DNA from: Acidovorax sp. 1608163
GTDB lineage: Bacteria > Pseudomonadota > Gammaproteobacteria > Burkholderiales > Burkholderiaceae_C
Length of the DNA stretch: 64,000 nt
Reading direction: 5' to 3'
NCBI RefSeq assembly: GCF_003669015.1
Contig: NZ_CP033069.1
Span: 306,001 to 370,000 of the forward strand
This document shows positions 15,838 through 25,146 of the stretch, in pieces. The notes under the pieces were generated by a model. The model had not been told where the DNA came from and ran no database searches. It worked only from the letters and a program-made list of their open reading frames with translations. A program made the translations under genes and the position numbers. How positions within the stretch are numbered: position 1 is the stretch's first letter; every line of letters begins with the position of its first letter.

Positions 15838-17310
15838 ATGAGCCAACGAATGACAGACAAAGCCCCCTGGCGCCGCACCGTGCGGCAGGGGTTGGTGTGC
15901 GGTGCCCTGGCCTGCGGGGCTGCTTGGGGCGTGGGGGCACAGGCCCAGGCGGTGGGGGCAGCGCTTGGGGGGCTGCCGCCTGAGATCGAGGCGGCGCTGG
16001 CCCGCAGCAAGCTGCCGCGCGACGCCATCAGCGTGCTGGTGGCCGACGCACAGGGTGGTGCGCGCACCGCGCCGCGTCTGTCTTACCGGGCGCAGGTGCC
16101 GGTCAACCCGGCTTCGGTGATGAAGCTGGTCACCACTTACGCGGCGCTGGACCAGCTGGGCCCCGCCTACACCTGGAGCACGCCGGTGTTTGTGGAGGGC
16201 CCGGTGCAGGGCGGCAGCCTCAAGGGCAACGTCTACATCCAGGGCCAGGGCGACCCCAAGCTGGTGGTGGAGCGCCTGTGGCTGCTGATGCGGCGCCTGC
16301 AGACGCAGGGCATCCAGGTCATCGTGGGCGACATCGTGCTGGACCGCTCGGCCTTTGACGTGCCCGAGCAAGACCCCGGCCGCTTCGATGGCGAGCCCTT
16401 GCGGCCCTACAACGCGTCGCCCGACGCTCTGCTGCTGAACTACAAGTCCAGCGTCATGACCTTTGTGCCCGATGGGCCTGCCGGGGTGGCACGCATCCAG
16501 TACGACCCGCCGCTGGCAGGGGTGCAGCGGCCCGCCACGGTGGCATTGGCTGCCGCTGGGGCCGAGTGCGGCGACTGGCGCGGCGCGCTGCGGGCCGAGC
16601 TGGGCGACCCGCTCAAGGTGAGCTTTCAGGGCGCGTACCCCGCGTCGTGCGGCGAGCGCGTGTGGCCCGTGGCCTACCCGGCGCCGCGTGACTTTGCCGC
16701 CCGTGCGGTCGAGGGCATGTGGCGCGAACTGGGCGGCAAGATCACCGGCACCGTGCGCGACGGCAAGGTGCCCGCTGGGCTCAAGCCCGCGTTTGTCAGC
16801 ACCTCGCCCGCGCTGGCCGAGGTGGTGCGCGATGTGAACAAATACAGCAACAACGTGATGGCGCAGCATGTCTTTCTGGCCCTGGCCCGCCAGAAGGGCG
16901 GCGTGGCCACCATGGACGGCGCCCGCGAGGCGCTGCGCAAGTGGTGGCAGGCCCGCTTTGCCGATGTGGACGCCCCCGTGCCCGACAACGGTGCAGGCCT
17001 GAGCCGCGAGGCCCGCGTGACAGCCCTGGGGTTGGGGCGCATGCTGCAGTCCGCCTGGGCATCGCCCGTCATGCCCGAGCTGGTGGCGTCGCTGCCCATT
17101 GCCGGGGTCGATGGCACCCTGCGCCGCAGCCAAAGCCGGGGCGCCGCCCACCTCAAGACCGGCAGCCTGCGCGACGTGATGGCCGTGGCGGGCTACGTGC
17201 ACGCCCAAAGCGGCAAGCGCTATGTGCTGGTGGCCATCGTCAACCACCCCAACGCCAATGCCGCCCGGCCTGTGCTGGACGCCCTCACAGACTGGGCGGC
17301 CCGGGATTGA
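15838..17310 (+). CDS. dacB: D-alanyl-D-alanine carboxypeptidase/endopeptidase (PBP4)
   Basis: 490 residues of the peptidase S13 family. A signal peptide ends near AQAQA (about 34-38). The penicillin-binding motifs are SVMK (93-96, nucleophile Ser93), SNN in KYSNNVMAQH, and KTG at 440-442. It trims and cleaves peptidoglycan cross-links in the periplasm. It is transcribed away from the MCP gene across a 198-bp gap holding no other gene, and a hairpin repeat begins 3 bases after its stop codon. Confidence 0.95.
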   Translation: MSQRMTDKAPWRRTVRQGLVCGALACGAAWGVGAQAQAVGAALGGLPPEIEAALARSKLPRDAISVLVADAQGGARTAPRLSYRAQVPVNPASVMKLVTTYAALDQLGPAYTWSTPVFVEGPVQGGSLKGNVYIQGQGDPKLVVERLWLLMRRLQTQGIQVIVGDIVLDRSAFDVPEQDPGRFDGEPLRPYNASPDALLLNYKSSVMTFVPDGPAGVARIQYDPPLAGVQRPATVALAAAGAECGDWRGALRAELGDPLKVSFQGAYPASCGERVWPVAYPAPRDFAARAVEGMWRELGGKITGTVRDGKVPAGLKPAFVSTSPALAEVVRDVNKYSNNVMAQHVFLALARQKGGVATMDGAREALRKWWQARFADVDAPVPDNGAGLSREARVTALGLGRMLQSAWASPVMPELVASLPIAGVDGTLRRSQSRGAAHLKTGSLRDVMAVAGYVHAQSGKRYVLVAIVNHPNANAARPVLDALTDWAARD

Positions 17311-17313
17311 TTT

Positions 17314-17374
17314 GCTATTAAATTAATAGCTATTAGCGATTTATCTGATTGCGCTAGAGCCCTATTTGGTTCAA
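17314..17374 (+). repeat. Hairpin repeat copy after dacB
   Basis: GCTATTAAATTAATAGC head (itself an inverted repeat), then TATTAGCGATTTATC, GCGCTAGAGCCC and a TATTTGGTTCAAA tail. The left arm is diverged, so the central hairpin is weak in this copy. Confidence 0.75.
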
Positions 17375-17417
17375 AGTGGTTGGCGCTGCCCCTTGTTGCT
17401 CTACGCCACTTCCTCCC

Positions 17418-17687
17418 ATGCCTTTGTCTGACCTGATTGGCTACCTTGCCGCCACGCTGACCACCTGCAGCTTTCTGCCCCAGGCCCTGCACACGTTTCG
17501 CACACGCGATGTGAGCGGCATCTCGCTGGGCATGTACAGCGTGTTCACCTCGGGCGTGGCGCTGTGGCTGGCCTACGGCGTGGTGCTGCAGGCCTGGCCC
17601 ATCGTCATCGCCAATGCCATCACCCTGGTGCTGGCCAGTGCCATCCTGGGGATGAAGCTGCGCTTTGGCGATCGCCCGGCGGGCTGA
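17418..17687 (+). CDS. SemiSWEET-type sugar transporter
   Basis: 89 residues with three membrane helices, the length and pattern of bacterial SemiSWEETs (MtN3/saliva family), which work as homodimers. Diagnostic features are the early Pro in TTCSFLPQALHTFRTRDVSGIS and the WLAYGV motif. They passively carry sugars or other small polar solutes across the inner membrane. Start chosen at MPLSDLIG because homologues begin there. It lies shortly after the dacB-linked repeat, so it may have its own promoter. Confidence 0.88.
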   Translation: MPLSDLIGYLAATLTTCSFLPQALHTFRTRDVSGISLGMYSVFTSGVALWLAYGVVLQAWPIVIANAITLVLASAILGMKLRFGDRPAG

Positions 17688-17839
17688 GCCCGCGGCACTG
17701 GCAGGCCGTGCGTGGCCTTGTCGCCTAGGTGTCACCTGGGGCCCGGGTGCCTCGTTATCCCCTATGGATGCTGCAGCGCAGGTGCGCGCACCATGCGCGG
17801 TCTGCGTGACCCATCCACCATCCATGAGAGGGAATGTCC

Positions 17840-19138
17840 ATGACTCCATTGCGCCTTACCTGTGTGGCCGCGGCGGCGGCCTTGCTTGCTGCTTGCGGCG
17901 GCTCTGACGATTCTGTGCGGGGCGAGCTCATCGACCCGCCCACGGTGCTCACCACGCTCACGGTGGCGCAGATCGACGCTGCCACGGCCGCCAGCGGCCT
18001 GCAGGCCCTGAGCGGCAAGGCCAAGTGCGATGTGAAGGTGGTGGCACTGAACTACCGCACCCCGGGCGTGAAGGACGGCGAGATGAGCAACGCCTCCGGA
18101 GCCATGCTGGTGCCTGCGGGGGCTTGCGCTGCCGCTGCGCCACTGGTGGTCAACGCGCGGGGCACCGAGGTGCTGAAAACCCGCACCTTGGCCAACCCGC
18201 AAGACCCCGAAACCTTTTTGCTGGTCGCCATGTATGCCGCCCAAGGCTATGCCGTGGTGGCCACCGACTACCTGGGCTATGCCAAGTCCACCTACGGCTT
18301 TCACCCCTATCTGCACGCAGACTCGCAGGCCACCACCATCATCGACTCGGCACGCGCTGCGCGCAACGCAGCCGACACCGTGGGCGCCAAGCTCTCGGGC
18401 AAGGTGATGTTCACCGGGTACTCGCAGGGGGGGCATGCCTCCATGGCCGCCCACCGGGCGGCCGAGCGCGACCACGCGGGCGAGTTCAACGTGGTGGCGG
18501 GCGCCCACCTGGCCGGGCCGTACAACCTGTCGGGCTCGCTGCAGGTGCCCAACGCCATTGCCGGGGTGCAGTTCTTCCTGCCCATGATCGTCACCTCCTG
18601 GCAAAAGGTGTACGGCAACATCTACCTGACCCCGGCCGAGGCCTTCAAGGCGCCCTACGCCAGCTACATCGAAGCCCTGCTGCCCAACCCCACGCTGACT
18701 TACACCACCCTGGTCACCAGCGGCAACCTGCCCGGCGGCACCCCCACCCAGGCGCGCGATGCGTTGTTTCAGCCCGCCTTCCTGGCCTCGGCGCAGCAGG
18801 GCGGCAACAACCCGCTGTACCTGGCAGGCAAAAAGAACGACCTGCTGGGCTGGACGCCCAAGGCCCGTGTGCTGCTGTGCGGCGGTGCGGGCGACCCCAC
18901 CGTGCCCCCTGCCGTGCACCAGGTGGTGATGAAGGCCGACTTTGACAAACGCGGCGTGACCAATGTGACCTCGGTGGATGTGGATGCGGCCATCCAGACC
19001 ACCTACGGCCCCGGCGGCAAGGCGCCCACCGATGCGACTTCGGCGGCTTTTGCCACGTACTACGGCAACTACCACGGCACGTACGAGCCGCCGCTGTGCC
19101 ATGCGCAGGCGCGTGGCGTGTTTGATGCTGTGAAGTAG
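17840..19138 (+). CDS. Exported lipoprotein alpha/beta-hydrolase (lipase-like)
   Basis: 432 residues from the second ATG, chosen because GAGGGA lies about 8 bases upstream (an ATG two codons earlier is too close to it). The lipobox LLAAC gives lipidated Cys19. The nucleophile elbow GYSQGG places Ser at about 195, and a late Asp/His pair (GGAGDPTVP, AVHQVV) is consistent with the catalytic triad. The size and GYSQGGH context recall secretory lipases. The substrate is unknown. It begins a cluster of exported hydrolase-like proteins and is followed by a strong terminator. Confidence 0.85.
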   Translation: MTPLRLTCVAAAAALLAACGGSDDSVRGELIDPPTVLTTLTVAQIDAATAASGLQALSGKAKCDVKVVALNYRTPGVKDGEMSNASGAMLVPAGACAAAAPLVVNARGTEVLKTRTLANPQDPETFLLVAMYAAQGYAVVATDYLGYAKSTYGFHPYLHADSQATTIIDSARAARNAADTVGAKLSGKVMFTGYSQGGHASMAAHRAAERDHAGEFNVVAGAHLAGPYNLSGSLQVPNAIAGVQFFLPMIVTSWQKVYGNIYLTPAEAFKAPYASYIEALLPNPTLTYTTLVTSGNLPGGTPTQARDALFQPAFLASAQQGGNNPLYLAGKKNDLLGWTPKARVLLCGGAGDPTVPPAVHQVVMKADFDKRGVTNVTSVDVDAAIQTTYGPGGKAPTDATSAAFATYYGNYHGTYEPPLCHAQARGVFDAVK

Positions 19139-19180
19139 CCCGGCCCAGGCCTGCGTCAGCCGGGCCCACTTTACGACCCT

Positions 19181-19217
19181 GGCCTTACCGGTGTTTTCCC
19201 GGTGAGGCCTTTTTTTA
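19181..19217 (+). terminator. Rho-independent terminator after the lipase gene
   Basis: An 11-bp stem GGCCTTACCGG/CCGGTGAGGCC with one G-T pair and a 7-base loop, followed by eight T residues. Confidence 0.9.
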
Positions 19218-19237
19218 TTCCTGCGTAGAATCGCCTG

Positions 19238-19261
19238 AAAATAGAACGGTCGTTCTATTTT
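19238..19261. promoter_or_regulatory. Perfect palindrome, probable TetR-family operator
   Basis: Arms AAAATAGAACG and CGTTCTATTTT form a perfect 11-bp inverted repeat around GT, ending 24 bases before the start of the SGNH hydrolase gene. Its form (TAGAACGnnCGTTCTA) is typical of TetR/AcrR-type operators. No TetR gene is in the window, so the regulator would act from elsewhere. The low G+C stem makes a terminator role less likely. Confidence 0.65.
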
Positions 19262-19285
19262 TTGTTTATAGCAGGACAGATACCA

Positions 19286-20428
19286 ATGAATTTCCAGCGC
19301 AAGGCATTGTGGGTTTCACTGGCAGCGGCAGCGCTGCTGGCAGGGTGTGGCGGGGGCGGGGCAGACACGACCCCTGTGGCTCCCATCCGGGGCATCAAGG
19401 TGGTGGGCGACAGCCTGGCCGACAGCGGCACGTTTGGCTACAAGTTCACCGTGCAGGGCACTGCGCCCACCGGCACCGGCGCCACGGCCCTGTGGGTGGA
19501 CCGTGTGGCCGCCAGCTACAGCCAGACGCTGTGCGCACGCTACGCATCGACCGACGGCGTCAGCTTTGCCACCAAGGCGGGTTGCACCAACTACGCAGTG
19601 GGCGGCGGGCGCATCAACAACGTCAACGCACCCACATCGCCGGTGTCGATCACCCAGCAGATCAAGGACGCGGGCGCTGCGGGCTACGTCGCTTCCGACC
19701 TGCTGCTGGTGGATGGCGGCTCCAACGATGCGGCAGATTTGATTGGTGCCTACCTGCGTGCCGGCACCGACGGCGGTGCTACCTACAAGGCGCTGCTGGG
19801 CACGGTGCTGGACGCCGCTACCGTCAATGCCGCGCTGGCAGGGGGCTCGTCTGGCCTGGCGCAAGTCGGTGGTGCGTACATGAAGGCCTTGGCCGCGCAG
19901 TTTGCCGCCACGCTCAAGGCCAACGCCCTGGACAAGGGCGCTACGCGCATCGCCGTGCTGAACGTGCCTGACATCCTCAAGACCCCGCGCTTCAAACTGG
20001 TGGTGGCTTCGATTGCCGCCGCCCAGGGCACAGCGGCCAGCGTGCAGGCCACGGCGGTGTTTGACGCCTGGATCCAGGCCTTCAACACCCAGCTGAGCGC
20101 CAGCTTTGCGGGCGACAGCCGTGTGGCCATCGTCAACTTCAACGAATCTTCCAAAGACCAGGCAGACCACCCAGCCCAGTACCAGCTGAGCAACACCACC
20201 ACGCCTGCCTGCCCAGCGACTGGCCGTGGCAGCGACGGTTTGCCCACCTACAGCTTCCCCACCTGCACGGCCGCCGCACTGTCGGCTGCGCCGCCGGTGG
20301 GTGTGACGGGTGGGGCTGACTGGTGGAAGTTCTACGGCTTCTCGGACAGCTTTCACCCCTCGCCCTACGTGCACCAGCTGATGGGCCAATTGGTCTCGCG
20401 CTCGTTGTCCCAGGCAGGCTGGCTCTGA
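19286..20428 (+). CDS. SGNH/GDSL-family lipoprotein hydrolase
   Basis: 380 residues from an ATG with AGGACA upstream. The lipobox LLAGC gives lipidated Cys21. Block I is VVGDSLADSG (nucleophile Ser43), block III is DGGSNDAADL, and block V is DSFHPSPYVHQ with the Asp-His pair. This is a complete esterase/lipase active site, probably facing the periplasm or cell surface. A TetR-type palindrome lies in the promoter region. Only 31 bases separate it from the downstream OmpW-type porin gene, so the two are probably co-transcribed. Confidence 0.88.
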   Translation: MNFQRKALWVSLAAAALLAGCGGGGADTTPVAPIRGIKVVGDSLADSGTFGYKFTVQGTAPTGTGATALWVDRVAASYSQTLCARYASTDGVSFATKAGCTNYAVGGGRINNVNAPTSPVSITQQIKDAGAAGYVASDLLLVDGGSNDAADLIGAYLRAGTDGGATYKALLGTVLDAATVNAALAGGSSGLAQVGGAYMKALAAQFAATLKANALDKGATRIAVLNVPDILKTPRFKLVVASIAAAQGTAASVQATAVFDAWIQAFNTQLSASFAGDSRVAIVNFNESSKDQADHPAQYQLSNTTTPACPATGRGSDGLPTYSFPTCTAAALSAAPPVGVTGGADWWKFYGFSDSFHPSPYVHQLMGQLVSRSLSQAGWL

Positions 20429-20459
20429 GATGGCCGCAGCACCATACCAAGGAAGCTTC

Positions 20460-21143
20460 ATGCAGCATTTCTCCAAGACCGTCCTGACGGCCTCTCTGAC
20501 CCTTGCCGCCGTGCTGGTGGGCGCCAGTGCCAGCGCCCAGGTGGCGGGCACTTTCAGCGCCCGCGCTGGGGTCACCCACATTGCGCCCCAGGTCACCAGT
20601 GGCAACCTGTCGACCCCCAGCTTTCCGGGCACCACGGTGGACGTGGGCTCGGCCAGCGCCCTGACTGGCGGGCTGAACTACATGGTCACCGACCACTGGG
20701 CGGTGGACCTGCCCGTGGGCCTGCCGTTCAAGCACAACTTCTACGGCGATGGCGCCATTGCAGGCACGGGCAAGCTGGGCGAGACCAAGGTCGTGCCGGC
20801 CACGCTGTTTGCCCAGTACCGCTTTGGCGAAGCCAATGCGCAGTTCCGCCCATACCTGGGCCTGGGCGTGACGTACAGCCGGTTCTTCAAGAACCGCTCC
20901 ACCGCCGCGCTGACGGCCGTGACCGGCGGCAACCCAGCCAACCCCACCACTGCATCCATCGACAACAAATGGGGCCTGACACCCCAGGTGGGCTTTGTCT
21001 GGAACTTCAATGAGCGCTGGTTTGTGGACGCGGCGTACTACAAGAGCTTCCTGAAGACCACCACGCACCTGTCTTCGGGCCAGTCGATCCACATCAAGCT
21101 CAACCCCAACGTGTTGGCGGTGGGCATTGGTTACCGGTTCTGA
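20460..21143 (+). CDS. OmpW-family outer-membrane protein
   Basis: 227 residues; start chosen at MQHFSKTVL with AAGGAAG upstream. The signal peptide ends at ASAQ (about 22-25). The mature protein has the OmpW pattern ARAGVTHIAPQ, NYMVTDHWAVDLPVGLPFKH, PATLFAQYRFGE and RPYLGLGVTYSRFF, ends in the beta-barrel signal YRF, and should form an eight-stranded barrel for small hydrophobic molecules. Being downstream of an SGNH hydrolase, it may help take up the products of ester hydrolysis (inference). Confidence 0.9.
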   Translation: MQHFSKTVLTASLTLAAVLVGASASAQVAGTFSARAGVTHIAPQVTSGNLSTPSFPGTTVDVGSASALTGGLNYMVTDHWAVDLPVGLPFKHNFYGDGAIAGTGKLGETKVVPATLFAQYRFGEANAQFRPYLGLGVTYSRFFKNRSTAALTAVTGGNPANPTTASIDNKWGLTPQVGFVWNFNERWFVDAAYYKSFLKTTTHLSSGQSIHIKLNPNVLAVGIGYRF

Positions 21144-21184
21144 GGCTGCAGCACGCTGCGCTAAATACTGCGCCGAGCAGGCAT

Positions 21185-21214
21185 AAAAAAACCGACCCTT
21201 GGGTCGGTTTTTTT
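21185..21214. terminator. Bidirectional terminator between convergent genes
   Basis: Perfect stem AAACCGACCC/GGGTCGGTTT with a TT loop, flanked by A and T tracts, serving both the OmpW gene and the convergent SGNH-like gene. Confidence 0.92.
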
Positions 21215-21233
21215 GTGGTGCCCAGAGGGCTGA

Positions 21234-22187
21234 TTACCAGCGAGCGCGCAGGCGGTCGTAGGCGTAGGTGCCGAATTGGCGGTGCGCCGAGGGCGTCATG
21301 TACACCGAGTCAGCAAACGCATACTTGTCCTGGCTGGCGCCAGACAGCAGGGTCGAGGTGGTGCACAGCGAGGAGTTCACCTTGCCGGTGCCAATGCCGA
21401 TGCCGTTCGTGGAGTCCACCGAGTTGCACACCGCTGCCGTAGCGTTGCTGAAGCCGTAGCTCGACGGGCTGCTGGTGTACAGGTTCACGTAGTAGGCCAG
21501 GTCCACGTACAGCACGTTGGAGCCTAGGTCCACAATGCCGACGAGCAGGCCCTCATTGAAGGCGCTGCTGGCCTGGTTCAGCACCGTGGTGCGGCCAATT
21601 TCGGTTGCCCAGGGGGTCTTGCTCAGGTCGTAAGTGCCCGCCACCATCACGTACTTGCCGCCGGCATTGACCAAGCGACGCACTTGTGCGGCGAGGTCTG
21701 TGCCTGCCTGGCGCGAGGCGGTGACCATCTGCTCGGTGGTCATGGTGCCTGCGTTCACAGCGGCCATGTTGGCGATCACGTCGCTGATGCCGCCGTTGAC
21801 CATCACCAGGTCGTCATTGGTGAAGGTGTTGCTGGCCAAAAAGCTGTCGATCTGCTCTTTCACCGTCAGCGTGCTGCTGTTGCCTGCTGCGTCGGGTTTG
21901 GCCGTGATGCGGGCATTGCCTGCTGCGTAACTCTTGCCGCCAGCCGACGAAGCGGTCAGGCCCTTGCTGTAGCCAGCGGCCACTTGCAGCGTCCAGTTGT
22001 TCACGGTGCCGTCATTGACGGTGTAGCGTGTGCCTTTTTGGCCCACATCGCTCATGCCGTCGCCGAAGGCAACCATCCGCTGGGGCGAGATGGCCGATTC
22101 GGTGGTGCTGGAACCGCAAGCCGCGAGCAACGCGGCCGACGCACATGCGGCGACCATGAAGGTGCGGCGCATCCAATTTGCTGCCAT
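21234..22187 (-). CDS. SGNH-like lipoprotein lacking the expected nucleophile
   Basis: 317 residues; start at MAANWMRRTF with GGAGA upstream. The lipobox LLAAC gives Cys24. The overall SGNH layout is kept, but block I reads AFGDGMSDVG: the Ser expected after GD is Gly44. Block III is VNGGISDVI rather than GxND, while the C-terminal DSVYMTPSAHRQF keeps a Ser/Asp-His-like end. Ser46 could take over, but a catalytically dead binding protein is the simpler reading. It is convergent with the OmpW gene, in a cluster with two other exported hydrolases. Confidence 0.85.
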   Translation of the reverse strand: MAANWMRRTFMVAACASAALLAACGSSTTESAISPQRMVAFGDGMSDVGQKGTRYTVNDGTVNNWTLQVAAGYSKGLTASSAGGKSYAAGNARITAKPDAAGNSSTLTVKEQIDSFLASNTFTNDDLVMVNGGISDVIANMAAVNAGTMTTEQMVTASRQAGTDLAAQVRRLVNAGGKYVMVAGTYDLSKTPWATEIGRTTVLNQASSAFNEGLLVGIVDLGSNVLYVDLAYYVNLYTSSPSSYGFSNATAAVCNSVDSTNGIGIGTGKVNSSLCTTSTLLSGASQDKYAFADSVYMTPSAHRQFGTYAYDRLRARW

Positions 22188-22270
22188 GTATTTCTCCAGA
22201 AAAGTGGGGGGTAGTTTAACGATGCGAAAGTAAAGCCGTGTAAACCGCCGTTGTGGTGCCCAAAGCAGCT

Positions 22271-23287
22271 TCAAGCCGCCGCTGCGCGTTGCAGCCGGTC
22301 GCGCACGCCTTCCCAGTCGGGGGTGGCGGGCGGGGTTTCAATCCAGATCAGCTTGACGCCCTGGTCGTCAAAGGCGCGCAGCGCCGCAAACAGCTGCTGG
22401 GCCGTGGCGCTGGCGTCGTCGGGCATGCGGCGCATGACCAGCTTGGAGGACTGGGTGCGCAGCGCAGCGCGCGCGTACACCGCAATGTGGGCCGCATCAG
22501 CGCCCAGCAGGTCCAGCCCGGTTTGCAGCGCCTTGGCGTCCATCAGCCGCACCTTGGCAGCAGGGGCGTAATGCGCCTCCAGCGTGCCTGAGGCGCGCGG
22601 GGTGTGGCTGGGCAGGTCTTCTTTGGACAGCGGCGCCACACCGCAGGCCTGCTGGATCTGCTCGCGCGTGATGGCGCCGGGGCGCAGCAGCACGGGCACG
22701 CCCCGGGTGCAATCGACGATGGTGCTTTCAATGCCCACCTGGCAGGGGCCGCCGTCGAGTACCAGCAGGGCTTCGCCTAACTCGTCCTGCACATGCTGGG
22801 CGGTGGTGGGGCTCACGCGGCCAAAGCGGTTGGCGCTGGGCGCGGCCACACCCCACACGGGGGCATCTCCGGGCACGGCGGCATCGCTTGGCGCGGCGCA
22901 GGCCACCAGCAGCGCATGCGCTACCGGGTGGGCCGGGCAGCGCAGGCCCACGCTGTCCTGCCCGCCGGTGGCGGCCGTGGCCACACCGGGCAGGCGCGGC
23001 AGGATAAGGGTGAGCGGGCCGGGCCAGTAGGCATCGACCAGCTTTTGCGCAAATGCGGGCACCTCGCTGGCAAAGTGGGCAATGCCTGCGGCGTCGGCCA
23101 CGTGCACGATCAGCGGGTGGTCGCTGGGGCGGCCCTTGGCCGCAAAAATCTGTGCCACGGCCGTGTCGCTGCTGGCGTCGGCGGCCAGGCCGTACACCGT
23201 TTCGGTGGGCAGGCCGAGCAGGGCGCCGCTGCGCACCGCGCGTGCGGCGGCGGCAATGGAAGCAGGCTGGGTGCCGTCAAGAATCAT
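22271..23287 (-). CDS. tsaC: Threonylcarbamoyl-AMP synthase, long Sua5 form
   Basis: 338 residues: a YrdC domain (LPTETVYGLAADAS; KGRPSDHPLIVHV; DGGPCQVGIESTIVDC) followed by a C-terminal Sua5 domain, so it is the long rather than the 190-residue E. coli type. It makes threonylcarbamoyl-AMP from Thr, bicarbonate and ATP for tRNA t6A. The ATG at 23287 leaves 2 bases after the purK stop; a TTG two codons earlier would overlap it. Transcribed with purE and purK. Confidence 0.92.
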   Translation of the reverse strand: MILDGTQPASIAAAARAVRSGALLGLPTETVYGLAADASSDTAVAQIFAAKGRPSDHPLIVHVADAAGIAHFASEVPAFAQKLVDAYWPGPLTLILPRLPGVATAATGGQDSVGLRCPAHPVAHALLVACAAPSDAAVPGDAPVWGVAAPSANRFGRVSPTTAQHVQDELGEALLVLDGGPCQVGIESTIVDCTRGVPVLLRPGAITREQIQQACGVAPLSKEDLPSHTPRASGTLEAHYAPAAKVRLMDAKALQTGLDLLGADAAHIAVYARAALRTQSSKLVMRRMPDDASATAQQLFAALRAFDDQGVKLIWIETPPATPDWEGVRDRLQRAAAA

Positions 23288-23289
23288 GG

Positions 23290-24459
23290 TCAAAACGGGT
23301 CAATGCCCAGCAGCGCCGCCGCCTGCAATGCTGTGGCGCGTGCGGCTTCGGGCGTGGCGGCGGTGATGTTCAGGTGCCCCATCTTGCGGCCGCGCTTGGC
23401 GTCGTGCTTGCCGTACAGGTGCAGGTGGGTGCCGGGCAAGGCCAGCACTTCGGCCCAGGGCGGAGTCTGCGCGGCGTTGCCGTGGGCAAACCACAAATCG
23501 CCCAGCAGGTTGAGCATGACGGCGGGGCTGTGCTGGCGCGGCTGCGTCAGCGGCAGGCGGGCCATGGTGCGCACCTGCAGCTCAAACTGCGACACGTCGC
23601 AGGCGTTCTGGCTGTAGTGGCCGCTGTTGTGCGGGCGGGGGGCGATCTCGTTGACCACCAGGCTGCCGTCCTGCAGCACAAAGAATTCCACGCACAGCAC
23701 GCCCACGTACTGCAGGCCCTCTGCTACAGATTTTGCAGCGGCTACCGCTTGTGTGGCAAGCGCTGGGGGCAGATTTCCTTCATAAACTTCGGTCACCGCC
23801 AGGATGCCATCGCGGTGCAGGTTGCGCTGCACGGGCAGGTGCACCATGGCACCGTCGTGGCCACGGGCGACCAGCACGGAGCATTCGAGCTGCAGCGGCA
23901 GCATTTTTTCCAGCACGCAAGGCACCTGGCCGACGGAATCCCACGCGGCGGCCAGCTCGGCGGGCGTCTTCACGCGCACCTGGCCTTTGCCGTCGTAGCC
24001 CATGCGGGCGGTTTTCAGGATACCCGGCAGCAAATCAGCGGAAACGGCTTCGAGTTGGCCGGCCGTTTCGATCACCGCATACGGCGCGCAGGGCACGCCG
24101 CAGGCCACAAAGTGCGCCTTCTCCCGCGCGCGGTCTTGTGCCACTGAGACTGCGCTGGCGGCGGGCGACACAGGGCGCTGCGCGGCCAGTGCGGCCAGGG
24201 CGGCAGCGGGCACGTTCTCGAATTCGGTGGTCACCGCATCGGCCACACGGGCCAGCTCGGCCAGGCCCTGGGGGTCTTCATAGCCGGTCTGGATGTGGTG
24301 GTGGCTCACCAGCCCGGCGGGGCTGGTCGGGTCGGCATCGAGCACGGCGGTGAAGTAGCCCATGGCCTGCGCCTGGTGCACAAACATGCGGCCCAACTGG
24401 CCGCCGCCGAGCACGCCCAGTGTGGATCCCGGCAGGAGGGGCTGTGTCGCGTCGGTCAT
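23290..24459 (-). CDS. purK: N5-carboxyaminoimidazole ribonucleotide synthase
   Basis: 389 residues of the ATP-grasp family: [18 protein letters not shown] at the N-terminus, [14 protein letters not shown] (written [16 protein letters not shown]) for ATP binding, and [14 protein letters not shown] near the active site. It carboxylates AIR using ATP and bicarbonate in purine synthesis, feeding PurE. The start overlaps the purE stop by 4 bases. Codons for [16 protein letters not shown] overlap a stretch that matches the genome's hairpin repeat, without changing the expected protein length. Confidence 0.95.
   Translation of the reverse strand: MTDATQPLLPGSTLGVLGGGQLGRMFVHQAQAMGYFTAVLDADPTSPAGLVSHHHIQTGYEDPQGLAELARVADAVTTEFENVPAAALAALAAQRPVSPAASAVSVAQDRAREKAHFVACGVPCAPYAVIETAGQLEAVSADLLPGILKTARMGYDGKGQVRVKTPAELAAAWDSVGQVPCVLEKMLPLQLECSVLVARGHDGAMVHLPVQRNLHRDGILAVTEVYEGNLPPALATQAVAAAKSVAEGLQYVGVLCVEFFVLQDGSLVVNEIAPRPHNSGHYSQNACDVSQFELQVRTMARLPLTQPRQHSPAVMLNLLGDLWFAHGNAAQTPPWAEVLALPGTHLHLYGKHDAKRGRKMGHLNITAATPEAARATALQAAALLGIDPF
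23723..23786 (+). repeat. Hairpin-repeat-like segment inside purK
   Basis: GCTACAGATTTTGCAGC head, GGCTACCGCTTGTG left arm, CAAGCGCTGGGGGCAGATTT right arm and tail follow the repeat consensus base for base over about 45 positions with several changes. It may be a coding-adapted copy or a chance match. Confidence 0.45.
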
Positions 24460-24950
24460 GCGGCGGGCGGTAGGGTCATGTTGCGGGCCACCTCGGTCTG
24501 CTCGGCGCGGAAGGTTTCCAGGCGCTGGCGCAGCTCGGGGCTCTCGCTGGCGAGCAGGGCCACGGCAAACAGGGCGGCATTGGCAGCGCCTGCGGTGCCG
24601 ATGGCAAAGGTAGCCACGGGAATGCCCTTGGGCATTTGCACAATGCTGTGCAGCGAATCCACGCCTTGCAGGTGGCGGCTGGCCACGGGCACGCCCAGCA
24701 CGGGCACGGTGGTTTTGGCGGCGATCATGCCGGGCAGGTGGGCGGCGCCACCGGCGCCCGCGATGATGGCTTTGAGGCCCCGGCCTGCAGCGGCTTCGGC
24801 GTAGGCAAACATGTCGTCGGGCATGCGGTGGGCCGAGACCACGCGGGCCTCGTGGGCGATGCCGAACTGCTCAAGAATTTGCACTGCGTGCTGCATGGTG
24901 TCCCAGTCGCTGCTGGAACCCATGACGACGCCGATCTGAATGGGTTTCAT
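24456..24950 (-). CDS. purE: N5-carboxyaminoimidazole ribonucleotide mutase
   Basis: 164 residues starting [19 protein letters not shown], with the class I PurE motifs SSSDW, SAHRMPD and [11 protein letters not shown]. It moves the carboxyl group of N5-CAIR to give CAIR. It is the first gene of the purE-purK-tsaC minus-strand operon. The upstream in-frame extension to 24998 is not conserved in this family and was discarded. The 196-bp divergent gap to the thioredoxin gene contains no further gene. Confidence 0.96.
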   Translation of the reverse strand: MKPIQIGVVMGSSSDWDTMQHAVQILEQFGIAHEARVVSAHRMPDDMFAYAEAAAGRGLKAIIAGAGGAAHLPGMIAAKTTVPVLGVPVASRHLQGVDSLHSIVQMPKGIPVATFAIGTAGAANAALFAVALLASESPELRQRLETFRAEQTEVARNMTLPPAA

Positions 24951-25146
24951 GGTGTGTGGGGTGGCGAAGCGGTGGCCCTGGGGACCGGCCCCGGGCATCC
25001 GCCCGCAATGGGTGGAACCCGCGATTTTACTTTTTGCTTTGCCGTGCGGGGCATTGGGTCATGGGGATGCGCCAAAATAGCGCGAACTTGCCCTTCAACG
25101 GCGCTCTTGACGAGCCTTTCACAGGCCTACCCGGCCCGCTTTTCCC

